The notes beneath the pieces are model-generated. The model was not told the DNA's origin. It worked only from the letters and a program-made list of their open reading frames with translations, and made no database searches. From the NCBI RefSeq assembly GCF_036373705.1, contig NC_089863.1:24539917-24603916 (forward strand): DNA of 64,000 bases. Direction: 5' to 3'. This document shows, piece by piece, positions 23,320-33,827 of the stretch. This DNA comes from Amia ocellicauda. Its lineage: Eukaryota; Chordata; Actinopteri; Amiiformes; Amiidae. Numbering within the stretch: the first letter of the stretch is position 1; each line of letters opens with the position of its first letter. The position numbers and the translations under genes were made by a program.

Positions 23320-26300
23320 CAGTGAGTGAAAAAAGTATTTGATCCCCTGCTGATTTTGTACGTTTGCTCACTGACAAAGAAATGATCAGTCTATAATTTG
23401 AATGGTAGGTGTATTTTAACAGTGAGAGACAGAATAACAACAAAAAAATCCAGAAAAACGCATTTCAAAAAAGTTATAAATTGATTTGCATGTTAATGAG
23501 TGAAATAAGTATTGGACCCCTTCGACTTAGTACTTGGTGGCAAAACCCTTGTTGGCAATCACAGAGGTCAGACGTTTCTTGTAGTTGGCCACCAGGTTGC
23601 ACACATCTCAGGAGGGATTTTGTCCCACTCCTCTTTGCAGATCCTCTCCAAGTCATTAAGGTTGCGAGGCTGACGTTTGGCAACTCGAACCTTCAGCTTC
23701 TTCCACAGATGTTCTATGGGATTAAGGTCTGGAGACTGGCTAGGCCACTCCAGGACCTTAATGTGCTTCTTCTTGAGCCACTCCTTTGTTGCCTTGGCTG
23801 TGTGTTTTGGGTCATTGTCATGCTGGAATACCCATCCACGACCCATTTTCAATGCCCTGGCTGAGGGAAGGAGGTTCTCACCCAAGATCTGACGGTACAT
23901 GGCCCCGTCCATCGTCCCTTTGATGCGGTGCAGTTGTCCTGTCCCCTTAGCAGAAAAACACCCCCAAAGCATAATGTTTCCACCTCCATGTTTGACGGTG
24001 GGGATGGTGTTCTTGGGGTCATTCCTCCTCCTCCAAACACGGTGAGTTGAGTCGATGCCAAAGAGCTCGATTTTGGTCTCATCTGACCACAGCACTTTCA
24101 CCCAGTTCTCCTCTGAATCATTCAGATGTTCATTGGCAAACTTCAGACTGGCCTGTACATGTGCTTTCTTGAGCAGGGGGACCTTGCGGGCGCTGCAGGA
24201 TTTCAGTCCTTCACGGCGTAGTGTGTTACCAATTGTTTTCTTGGTGACTATGGTCCCAGCTGCCTTGAGATCATTAACAAGATCCTCCCGTGTAGTTCTG
24301 GGCTGATTCCTCATCGTTCTCATGATCATTGAAACTCCACGAGGTGAGATCTTGCATGGAGCCCCAGACCGAGGGAGACTGACAGTTATTTTGTGTTTCT
24401 TCCATTTGCCAATAATCGCACCAACTGTTGTCACCTTCTCACCAAGCTGCTTGGCGATGGTCTTGTAGCCCATTCCAGCCTTGTGTAGGTCTACAGTCTT
24501 GTCCCTGACATCCTTGGACAGCTCTTTGGTCTTGGCCATGGTGGAGAGTTTGGAATCTGATTGATTGATTGCTTCTGTGGACAGGTGTCTTTTATACAGG
24601 TAACGAGCTGAGATTAGGAGCACTCCCTTTAAGAGAGTGCTCCTAATCTCAGCTCGTTACCTGTATAAAAGACACCTGGGAGCCATAAATCTTGCTGATT
24701 GACAGGGGATCAAATACTTATTTCCCTCATTAACATGCAAATCAATTTATAACTTTTTGTGTTTTTCTGGATTTTGTTGGTGTATTATACACTCACCTAA
24801 AGGATTATTAGGAACACCATACTAATACTGTGTTTGACCCCCTTTCGCCTTCAGAACTGCCTTAATTCTACGTGGCATTGATTCAACAAGGTGCTGAAAG
24901 CATTCTTTAGAAATGTTGGCCCATATTGATAGGATAGCATCTTGCAGTTGATGGAGATTTGTGGGATGCACATCCAGGGCACGAAGCTCCCGTTCCACCA
25001 CATCCCAAAGATGCTCTATTGGGTTGAGATCTGGTGACTGTGGGGGCCAGTTTAGTACAGCAAACTCATTGTCATGTTCAAGAAACCAATTTGAAATGAT
25101 TCGACCTTTGTGACATGGTGCATTATCCTGCTGGAAGTAGCCATCAGAGGATGGGTACATGGTGGTCATAAAGGGATGGACATGGTCAGAAACAATGCTC
25201 AGGTAGGCCGTGGCATTTAAACGATGCCCAATTGGCACTAAGGGGCCTAAAGTGTGCCAAGAAAACATCCCCCACACCATTACACCACCACCAGCAGCCT
25301 GCACAGTGGTAACAAGGCATGATGGATCCATGTTCTCATTCTGTTTACGCCAAATTCTGACTCTACCATCTGAACTGTCCAATTTTGGTGAGCTTGTGCA
25401 AATTGTAGCCTCTTTTTCCTATTTGTAGTGGAGATGAGTGGTACCCGGTGGGGTCTTCTGCTGTTGTAGCCCATCTGCCTCAAGGTTGTACGTGTTGTGG
25501 CTTCACAAATGCTTTGCTGCATACCTCGGTTGTAACGAGTGGTTATTTCAGGCAAAGTTGCTCTTCTATCAGCTTGAATCAGTCGGCCCATTCTCCTCTG
25601 ACCTCTAGCATCAACAAGGCATTTTCGCCCACAGGACTGCCGCATACTGGATGTTTTTCCCTTTTCACACAATTCTTTGTAAACCCTAGAAATGGTTGTG
25701 CGTGAAAATCCCAGTAACTGAGCAGATTGTGAAATACTCAGACCGGCCCGTCTGGCACCAACAACCATGCCACGCTCAAAATTGCTTAAATCACCTTTCT
25801 TTCCCATTCAGACATTCAGTTTGGAGTTCAGGAGATTGTCTTGACCAGGACCACACCCCTAAATGCATTGAAGCAACTGCCATGTGATTGGTTGGTTAGA
25901 TAATTGCATTAATGAGAAATTGAACAGGTGTTCCTAATAATCCTTTAGGTGAGTGTATATGTGCTAATTAGGCTATATACCTACCTATACCTATATTAAC
26001 ATATTTTCTGACATAATGTAAGGAAATAATTGCCCTGCTACAGCAGATGATGATGATGGTAGGTTGGTTTATGTAGCCTATTTATGTATTCATTTTAAAC
26101 TCGGAGCACTTTGTGGTAGGACCAGCTGTTTGGAGTGCCAAAAGTGTTCGTCCGTCAATTTGGTAGTTCATTGGGAAATTAATTTGGAAATTCGTCAATT
26201 TGGCCATTCAGCTGGCAGTTTGGTCATATAGTAGTAAATTAATCCAGGAATCTGTCAAGTAGTTTATTAATGTGTCCAATGTAATGAATGTAGCTATTCA

Positions 26301-27976
26301 TTAATATAAACAGACACACTTAGAAAAAAACCCAATGAATTCCAGACAGCATGACCAACTTCCATGCAAATACAGACAAACCAATGAACTTCCAGACGGA
26401 CAGACCAACTGTCAGTCAGGCACTGTGCCAAACCCACTTGAGTCTTTCTAGCCAACAGGAGCAGACTCGCCTATTTTAACCAATATAACTCCAGGCTCAC
26501 ATAAAACGGCTTCAGCCAATAATGGTGCAGTTTATTAGAAAGGGCGTTACTTGTGTCTCTGTGTAACCGTATGGAAATTAAAATCACCATTAACACGCTC
26601 GTTTATGAGCTGATTAATGATTAGACTAGGCAAGGCTTAACCACAGCTTTGCATAGAGTAAAATAAGTATTTTTAAATCACTATATTTTGTACATGCAGC
26701 GTAACAATGTTTTAAAATAGTCGCCCCAGCGCAAATGTCAAATGTATTTTATTACAGTATTATTATGGGCAGTGCACAGTGTGTTGACCCAAACATTTGT
26801 ATATTTGAATGATAACGGCGAGTTGGCAACACTGAGCGCTGCTGGAAAAATACTTACTGCTCGTAATACATTTGGCATAATCTGTCACATGCCAAGATTG
26901 ATGTTCTTGGTGTTTGTGTATTAATTGTTAATTCTTTTGGTTAAGAGACAATGCTTTTGGCATTTTGATAAAGATTGTATGTATTTTGATGGTTTAATTG
27001 TATTTAAATAGATAAATAAAAAGTGGCATTAACAACCATATGTATTGCATTTCCATTGTGTTTTTGATGTTCCAATGTACACTTTTCAACATTCATTTTG
27101 AGCGTTAACACTAACAGTAGGCTATTGGCTAAAGCAGGGGTTTTCAAACCGGTCCTGGAGGACCCCCTGCCCTGCTGGTTTTTGTTCCAACCTAGGTCTT
27201 AATTACTTAATTGAATGGTATATTGCTTTGTTAGGGCAATTGAGGATTCAATCAAGCAATCAAGACCTCAGTTGGAACAAAAACCAGCAGGACGTGCTGT
27301 TGAGGTTTCTCTAGTCACACTGGGCTGGAAGTGAATCTGACCGCTTTGGCCAGTCAGTTTGTGAGTGAAATGAATGACAGGTGCTCATAGACGGGAAGCT
27401 TGAGGAGCACTAAAGCATGCGAGTTGTATTCATGTTTTCATTAGTAGTACTCAGTTGTGTAGGTTGAATGCAATAGGTTACACAAGTTCAGTAGCAGCCC
27501 GTGGACTACGCACTGACGTCTTGCTGGGTGAGCTGACTCTATGCCCCCTACGTCTGAAGATGCGCTCCGTGGTCCGTGCTTGTGTTGCTCTTGCTGTGTT
27601 GCTGGTGAATGATGTTATAAATGTTGCCCCATCCTCTCCCCGGTGCAGGAGCTAGTGCCTGGGCTGAAGAAGGTGCTTTCTGGGGGGGTGCAGGCAGTGC
27701 TGCTGGGGCTCATGATGACGCCCCCGGTGTTTGACGCTCACCAGCTCAGGAACGCCATGGAGGTGAGACCAAGACTGGGACACACACACACACAGGATGT
27801 TGCTGCACACCCCTGTCCTACTGTGATAATGCTTATTACCCTGTGTGCGTGTGCATGTAGGGTTTGGGGACGGATGAGCAGACCCTGGCGGAGATCCTAT
27901 GCACTCGATCGCCGGAGCAGCTGCAACTCATCACTGCCACCTACAGGGAGGGTGAGCACACTGTAACGACACCACA

Positions 27977-28009
<33 letters not shown>

Positions 28010-31000
28010 ACTCACTCTTACTGTGTCTTGCAGAGTTCCAGCGGAGTCTGGAGGAGGACGTGCGCAGTGAGACCAGCCAGGGCTTCAGGGATCTGCTGCT
28101 GGCTCTACTGCAGGTACCTCCCCCTCTGTCCTGCCATCCCTCCATTCTCTCCCTTGCTTCCTCCTGCTCAGAGCGGTCCTTTCTGACCCATGTCCCTCCT
28201 CCTCTTCCTCCCGCAGAAGCAGAGGGAGAACATCGCCGGAGGGATCGAATACCCGCTGATCCAGAGGGACGCTAAGGTGAGGGGCTGCTCCGTCTCGTCA
28301 CACTCTCTCCTCCTCTCCTGTTTCACTCTCTTATTCTCTTCTGTCGTGTCAATCTCTCCTGTTTTAATCCTGTCCTCTCATGTCAGTCTCTCCTCTCCTC
28401 CTTTTCTCTCCTTGTGTCACTCTCTCCTGTTTTTCTCCTCTCCCCTCGTGTCAGGCTCTAGTGGAGTCGGTGAAGCCCAAGTCGAAGCCGTCTCCGGAGC
28501 CCTGGATCAGAACGCTGACCCACAGGGACGCTGACCACCTCAACCGCGGTACCCCCAGCAGCGGGGCGGGGGGCTCTCACTCCGTGTGGGTGGGGGGGTG
28601 CTACAGTACTTCCTGTCAGGCATTAGTTCATTACTTGTGAACTAATGAGCATGCTGTTAATGCTGGTTATCTTCTATATAAATATGTGCATTTCAAGGAT
28701 CTATATTTTTTACTATTATTCATTCCCTCTCTCTCGCTCCCTCTCTTCAGTGTTTGACTGCTTCCAGAGTCTGGCGGGCCGCTCTGTTGAGGAGACGGTG
28801 CAGGCCGCCTTCTCTGGGGACCTGCGACTGGGCCTGCTGATCCTGGGTGAGGCGCTGTGTGTGTGTGACTGATCGAGTGAGACAGTCTGACTCTGACCCT
28901 CTTGCTCTCTCTCTCTCTGCTGCAGTTCGCTCCATTAGAAACACGCCCGAGTTGCTGGCGGACACCGTGCACCGAGCACTGAAGGTGAGCAGTTGCACTG
29001 TGTGTGTGTGTGTGTGTGTGTGTGGTTGGTGTATAACGGTGTTGGGGGGGGTGTGTGTGGTTGGTGTATAACGGTGTTGGGGGGGTGTGTGTGGTTGGTG
29101 TATAACGGTGTTGGGGGGGTGTGTGTGGTTGGTGTATAACGGTGTTGGGGGGGTGTGTGTGGTTGGTGTATAACGGTGTTGGGGTGTGTGTGTGGTTGGT
29201 GTATAACGGTGTGTGTGTGTGTGTGTGGTTGGTGTATAACGGTGTTGGGGGGGGTGTGTGGTTGGTGTATAACGGTGTTGGGGGGGTGTGTGTGGTTGGT
29301 GTATAACGGTGTTGGGGTGTGTGTGTGGTTGGTGTATAACGGTGTTGGGGGGGTGTGTGTGGTTGGTGTATAACGGTGTGTGTGTGTGTGTGTGTGTGTG
29401 TGGTTGGTGTATAACGGTGTTGGGGGGGGTGTGTGTGGTTGGTGTATAACGGTGTTGGGGGGGTGTGTGTGGTTGGTGTATAACGGTGTTGGGGGGGTGT
29501 GTGTGGTTGGTGTATAACGGTGTTGGGGGGGTGTGTGTGGTTGGTGTATAACGGTGTTGGGGGGGTGTGTGTGGTTGGTGTATAACGGTGTTGGGGGGGG
29601 GGTGTGTGGTTGGTGTATAACGGTGTTGGGGTGTGTGTGTGGTTGGTGTATAACGGTGTTGGGGGGGGGGGTGTGGTTGGTGTATAACGGTGTTGGGGGG
29701 GGTGTGTGTGGTTGGTGTATAACGGTGTTGGGGGGGTGTGTGTGGTTGGTGTATAACGGTGTTGGGGTGTGTGTGTGGTTGGTGTATAACGGTGTTGGGG
29801 GGGGGGGTGTGGTTGGTGTATAACGGTGTTGGGGGGGTGTGTGTGGTTGGTGTATAACGGTGTTGGGGTGTGTGTGTGGTTGGTGTATAACGGTGTTGGG
29901 GGGGGTGTGTGGTTGGTGTATAACGGTGTTGGGGGGGTGTGTGTGGTTGGTGTATAACGGTGTTGGGGGGGGGGGGTGTGTGGTTGGTGTATAACGGTGT
30001 TGGGGGGGGGGGGGTGTGTGGTTGGTGTATAACGGTGTGTGTGTGTGTGTGTGTGGTTGGTGTATAACGGTGTTGGGGGGGGGTGTGTGGTTGGTGTATA
30101 ACGGTGTTGGGGGGGTGTGTGTGGTTGGTGTATAACGGTGTGTGTGTGTGTGTGTGTGGTTGGTGTATAACGGTGTTGGGGGGGGGTGTGTGGTTGGTGT
30201 ATAACGGTGTTGGGGGGGTGTGTGTGGTTGGTGTATAACGGTGTTGGGGGGGGGGGGGTGTGTGGTTGGTGTATAACGGTGTTGGGGGGGGGGGGGGGGG
30301 TGTGGTTGGTGTATAACGGTGTTGGGGGGGTGTGTGGTTGGTGTATAACGGTATTGGGGGGGGTGTGTGGTTGGTGTATAACGGTGTTGGGGGGGGTGTG
30401 TGGTTGGTGTATAACGGTGTTGGGGGGGGGTGTGTGGTTGGTGTATAACGGTGTTGGGGGGGGGGGTGTGGTTGGTGTATAACGGTGTTGGGGTGTGTGT
30501 GCAGGGCGTGGGGCAGCAGTCCGGGCCGCTGCTCCGGGTGCTCGTGCCGCGCAGTGAAGAGGACCTGCTGAGCGTCAGGGTGCAGTTCCACCGCCAGCAC
30601 GGCCGCTCGCTCTACTCCACCCTGCAGGTCAGACCCGTCTCTACAACAGCTCTGTCCTGCTTTCTCTCTTCCCCATCCAACTGTCCTGCTCTCTCTTCCC
30701 CACCCAACTGTCCTGTGCTCGCTCTCTCTCTCCTCCACCCAACTGTCCTGCTCTCTCTCTCGCTCTCTTCCCCACCCAACTGTCCTGTGCTCGCTCTCTC
30801 TCTCCTCCACCCAACTGTCCTGCTCTCTCTCTCTCTCTCTCTCTTCCCCACCCAACTGGTCTCTTCCCCCCCCAGTCCTGCTCTCATCCACTTTTTCCTT
30901 CCTCTCCCCACCTCCACTGTGGCCCTGTTGGCCAAGGCTGGGCAACACCGAGTCTCTCGTACCCCGATCACCCATCTCTCTCTCTCTTCCCCACAGGAGG

Positions 31001-31059
31001 CTGTGAAAGGAGAGTACCAACATGCCCTGCTGGCTCTGTGTGGTGCCGAAGACATCTGA
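21136..31059 (+). CDS. anxa9: annexin A9-like protein
   Basis: Annexins bind phospholipid membranes through four roughly 70-residue repeats. Exons: 21136-21201, 21723-21819, 21963-22051, 27649-27762, 27861-27951, 28034-28113, 28217-28276, 28455-28548, 28751-28846, 28926-28984, 30505-30627, 30997-31059. They sum to 344 codons from the first acceptor, or 337 residues plus stop from the in-frame ATG at 21154, the start I prefer because its context GGGATGG is good; an upstream coding start is possible. Identification with ANXA9 rests on [13 protein letters not shown] after the N-terminal helix and on the C-terminal [13 protein letters not shown] and [11 protein letters not shown], which match human ANXA9 (345 residues) from memory. 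Repeats 1, 3 and 4 lack the GxGT calcium loop, as in ANXA9. Repeat 2 begins GLGTDE at residue 117 and has Glu at the cap position near 159, so it looks like an intact type II site. Intron 3 is 5.6 kb of mobile DNA. Confidence 0.88.
21216..21654. mobile_element. 439-bp palindromic MITE in ANXA9 intron 1
   Basis: The ends are inverted: AGCCAAATGATCATTTGGAG against, reversed, AGCCAAATTATCATTTAGAG. Internal pairs such as GACTTCCTGTATGT with ACATACAGGAAGTC continue the palindrome. Many GATATCT words recur. No coding capacity. A target-site duplication is not obvious. It begins 15 bases after the donor of the first coding exon. Confidence 0.75.
22845..23105 (+). repeat. direct repeat A containing truncated hAT MITE
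   Basis: From AAAAAGTGGCATTAAC to the MITE start at 22965 and on to about 23065, the sequence matches 27005-27225 almost base for base at a spacing of 4160. The MITE part starts CAGGGGTTTTCAAACCGG and lacks its right end. Confidence 0.8.
23236..23318 (+). repeat. (GT)n(AT)n compound microsatellite
   Basis: GT repeats run into TA repeats directly abutting the left end of the Tc1 family A element at 23320. Confidence 0.95.
23568..24539 (-). CDS. Tc1-like transposase, nearly intact, C-terminal frameshift
   Basis: DD34E transposase with start [14 protein letters not shown] at 24539 (I prefer this to the upstream ATG at 24623, because it is the conserved family start and follows a TATA box by about 50 bases). 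It has paired helix-turn-helix motifs ([20 protein letters not shown]), catalytic [15 protein letters not shown] and [11 protein letters not shown]. It is open for 323 codons. Compared with the 52.2 kb copy, one T is missing near 23598, so the last residues are shifted to [11 protein letters not shown] and the normal C-terminus is lost. The catalytic triad is complete. Whether the shifted tail allows activity is unknown. Confidence 0.85.
   Translation of the reverse strand: MAKTKELSKDVRDKTVDLHKAGMGYKTIAKQLGEKVTTVGAIIGKWKKHKITVSLPRSGAPCKISPRGVSMIMRTMRNQPRTTREDLVNDLKAAGTIVTKKTIGNTLRREGLKSCSARKVPLLKKAHVQASLKFANEHLNDSEENWVKVLWSDETKIELFGIDSTHRVWRRRNDPKNTIPTVKHGGGNIMLWGCFSAKGTGQLHRIKGTMDGAMYRQILGENLLPSARALKMGRGWVFQHDNDPKHTAKATKEWLKKKHIKVLEWPSQSPDLNPIEHLWKKLKVRVAKRQPRNLNDLERICKEEWDKIPPEMCATWWPTTRNV
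24583..24677. promoter_or_regulatory. perfect 43-base-arm palindrome with two outward TATA boxes
   Basis: Arms 24583-24625 and 24635-24677 are exact reverse complements around a 9-base spacer. Each arm carries CTGTATAAAAG, one on each strand, both pointing outward. The minus-strand TATA lies about 50 bases before the transposase ATG. The same structure, with an imperfect middle, is in the copy at 52.2 kb. Confidence 0.75.
24790..25955 (-). mobile_element. Tc1-like transposon, family B copy 2
   Basis: A 1166-base element in minus orientation with both termini (CACTCACCTAAAGGATTATT) and TA on each side. It abuts the truncated family A element, so it probably inserted into it or at the deletion boundary. 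Confidence 0.93.
24822..25807 (-). pseudogene. Tc1-like transposase, family B, deletion frameshift
   Basis: It starts [13 protein letters not shown] at 25807 and stays open through the position where the other copies have TAA (here CAA, Gln). A deletion of several dozen bases near 25375 then shifts the frame. The catalytic half resumes in another frame (25382-24822) with [10 protein letters not shown] and [11 protein letters not shown]. Inactive. Confidence 0.9.
27005..27295 (+). repeat. direct repeat B containing truncated hAT MITE
   Basis: Partner of the repeat at 22845. The shared flank (TGTATTGCATTTCCATTGTG and on) precedes the MITE start at 27135. This copy reaches further into the MITE (AAAACCAGCAGG) but also lacks the right terminus. 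Confidence 0.8.
29017..30498 (+). repeat. 34-bp G-rich minisatellite, about 43 copies
   Basis: Units of GTGTGGTTGGTGTATAACGG followed by TGTTGGGG with a run of 4 to 16 G fill ANXA9 intron 10 right up to the acceptor of exon 30505-30627. Some units have the G run replaced by GT repeats. The reverse strand is open for 784 codons purely because of the repeat. Confidence 0.95.
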
Positions 31060-31130
31060 GGCCAGACAGGCAACAGCCCATAAACTGCACAATACAGACA
31101 ATAAAATATACCAGCCTTTGTTTCATGACT
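31060..31130 (+). terminator. anxa9: ANXA9 3' end with poly(A) signal
   Basis: AATAAA at 31100-31105 lies 41 bases after the TGA at 31057-31059, implying a very short 3'UTR. Confidence 0.75.
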
Positions 31131-32394
31131 ATTTTAAAGGTTTTTTTTCGTATTTTATTATTTACATCCTGTGTAAAAGGTTGACAAGTTAGTGCACACC
31201 ACATACAATGTACAAAAGAGATCGAGGGAAAAACTGAGAACACAACCAAGGTGGTACAGTCAGAAAGAAATAAAACCACAGACGCACAGAGCAGAGGGAA
31301 ACTGGAGAAAGGAAACGGTTCACAAGTAATATATTATAGCCTGGTACGGCACAGTCCCCCAGAGACACAGTCCAGACACCTCCCCCTGCCCCCAACCGTT
31401 CAGCACCAACCGTTCAGACAATTCTGCTTCCTTACCAGTTTGGTTTTGTCCCTTATTAAACACACAGCCTTTAAATCACCTGTACCATGTGACGCCGGCT
31501 ACACGCTGTACTGCAGCGCTGTGAGGAAAGGTGGAAATACACGATCAAAGCAACAAAAATAAATCTAAAGCAAGTTCAAATCCCTCCCTGCAGTAAAAAA
31601 AAATAAAAAATAAAAATACAATCAGACCTTAATACAATAAAAAAGCACAAGAAAAGTGCAGAACAGGATCGAGACATGGAGACTACAGAGCCCGAACCCA
31701 GCGCTGTGATTGGTCGAGCGAGGTGTCCGTCAGACACCCGAGTCCCCCTCCTTCCTCCCTTTGTTAGTGTCAGGATGTTATACTATAAAAAAAACACACT
31801 AGACAGAACACAATCTTCTCATCTCTTTCTAAACAGCCGTTTCCACGTATTGTTTTCAACTCTAACCTGGATTATAAATGCCAAACACGGGGGGGGGAGA
31901 CCCTGCTGGCCTGGACTGTCTCCCCCTCCCCCCCCAGGACCAGGGCCAGAGACACCGGCACATCCAATCCACTCCACACTCTGCCCAGTTCGTTAATTGC
32001 TTAATGACTCGCACCGTCGCCTCCTGCCCTGCTGTCTGCGCTGCCCTGGGATTGTTATTACGGCACCTCCCCCCACACGAACACCACACACTGAGGGATG
32101 ACCACAGAGCCCTGCAGCAGAGCGCGGGAGGAAGAAGGAGAGAGGAGAGGAAGAAAAAGGGGAGAGAAAGGAGGAGGAGGAAGGGGGAGAGAGGGGAGAG
32201 GAAGAAGAGGGGAAAGAGTGGGGGGGGAGTGAAATGAGAAGGAGAAGAAGTGAGAAGCAGGGAGGGGAACAGGAGAGAAAAAGAGGGGCAGAGAGAGAAA
32301 GGTGAGAGATAAACAACCCTGCTGGAACCCTCAACATCCACGTCCAGGTCGCCCTGAACACGTGGGCTGACCCCACGACCCTGCGCCCCCCCCA

Positions 32395-32439
<45 letters not shown>

Positions 32440-33011
32440 CCATATTGCTACTAGTAGCAGCTATATTACTTTTTTTTTCGTCTTTGTTAAGTGTTTTGAT
32501 ACGAGTAGGGAGCACAAAGTCACTATCTATAGAAAGAAAAGAAAGACTATGTGTTGACTGGATGAATGACTGATTGGCAGGCCTGCACGCGCTTTGGCCG
32601 TGGTAAATCATTTCAGCCACAACATTCTGAGGAGGAAACAATAAAACGAAACGCAGAAGACAACGAAAAACCAACCGACCACGCAACCACAAAACTGGAC
32701 TGCGACCAGCAGTCGACTAAATAATAACATCAGCATCATAATCAGAGTAATATAAAAGTAAACAAAATGCGACGGAAGAGGAGCAAGCCGAATCGCCACT
32801 AACCACGGGAGAGGGGCCTCCCGAGAGCCACACCGACCTGGCCACAGCACACACACACAGAAAAAATGTACAGGAGTATTACAAACATTACAAATACCCC
32901 CCCCAACCCCCTCTCACTCTGCTTCACAATCCTCAACAGCCCCCCCAACCCCCTTAGAAAAAATACCAGAAAACTAGCCCCCAGTTGCAAAAAAAACAAT
33001 AGTATCAGAAT

Positions 33012-33046
<35 letters not shown>

Positions 33047-33827
33047 CAAATACAATAGTTATTCACATTATTCCAAACGAACAAGAAAAGAAAAGCTCTC
33101 TAGGTATGTACAGATATAAAATGCACTGTGGGGGGTTCCATATTCCTTTATTCGCTCCCCCCCCACTATCAGCTGTCTGTATACATCAGAAATAAACTAG
33201 GAGACGAAAAAAAATATACAAATCGACAAAAATACAAGTTACAGCTGTTTGTGTTTCTTGTTGGTTTTAAAAAGACAAAGGATTAAAATTCTCTACTGTC
33301 CCCCCATCTCGGTCCGTTTGAGACCCCGCTCGGTCTGCGGGTAAAGGTTCTGGCGCTGTAGTGAAGCAGTCCGTCAGTCGTGTAGCGATTCACTTATTTA
33401 CAGGGGTGTCGAGAAACCAGTTCCGAGACTTATTATTGAAATGAAACGTTCTCCCATTAGAATTAAAAAGGGGTTTCCCGAAGGGGCAGGAGCGAGTCTC
33501 CGGCCGTGGCACGGATTAAAACGGGGGAGGAACTGTGCGGAGAGGGAACAGACACTGAATAAAAAGAGAGAGAGAGTGAGAGAGGGAGCATGGACTTGTG
33601 ATCCGCACTGAACTCGCAGGAGATGGGGGGACAAAAAGAGCAGAGAAAAGAATAAAAAAAATCTAGAACTGTTTGTGTTATAATGCTAGAAAAAGTGAGA
33701 CTTACTAATGCTCTCTCTCTCCCTCCACTAACCTCAGTACCTTTTCTCAATGGCCAACGCCCCCTCACCCTCCTCTCCTTCCGCGGCAAAATCCCACCTC
33801 ATCACGGTGACAGGTGCGGTTCCCGTC
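31131..33827. other. convergent intergenic region and ZNF687 3'UTR
   Basis: ANXA9 (plus) and ZNF687 (minus) end toward each other here. No coding exon is seen. A TTTATT at 33147-33152 (AATAAA on the minus strand) is a candidate poly(A) signal for ZNF687, giving a 3'UTR of about 0.7 kb. Another lies at 31155-31160. There are purine-rich tracts at 32100-32300, a CA tract at 32393-32438, an ATA repeat at 33015-33045, and a copy of the CCAGGACCAGGGC motif near 31935. Confidence 0.5.
32393..32438 (+). repeat. (CA)n microsatellite
   Basis: A CA tract of about 46 bases. Confidence 0.95.

Larger units (their letters stand above)
23320..24789 (-). mobile_element. Tc1-like transposon, family A copy 1, right end truncated
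   Basis: The left terminus CAGTGAGTGAAAAAAGTATT follows a TA. The right terminus seen in the other copy (ending near 53834) is missing here: sequence similarity stops close to the TTATACACT junction where the family B element begins at 24790. The transposase runs on the minus strand, and a 43-base-arm palindrome lies upstream of it at 24583-24677. Confidence 0.88.
22052..27648 (+). other. large transposon-filled ANXA9 intron
   Basis: This 5.6 kb intron lies between the third and fourth recognised exons, which encode adjacent halves of annexin repeat 1. It contains two truncated hAT MITEs with a shared flank, a Tc1 family A copy, a Tc1 family B copy and a GT/AT microsatellite. The parts 22052-22840 and 25960-27000 show no recognisable feature. 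Confidence 0.7.

Noticed and set aside
24540..24623. Extended N-terminus of the Tc1 transposase from an upstream ATG
   Set aside because: The extra 28 codons lie in the palindrome and TATA region; [11 protein letters not shown] is the conserved start.
28747..31101. 784-codon minus-strand open frame rich in [14 protein letters not shown]
   Set aside because: It is the reverse complement of the 34-bp minisatellite plus ANXA9 exons; the repeat merely lacks stops in that frame.
32393..32438. Possible Z-DNA or regulatory role of the longer CA/GT tracts
   Set aside because: Such tracts are very common in fish genomes and nothing beyond composition supports a role here.
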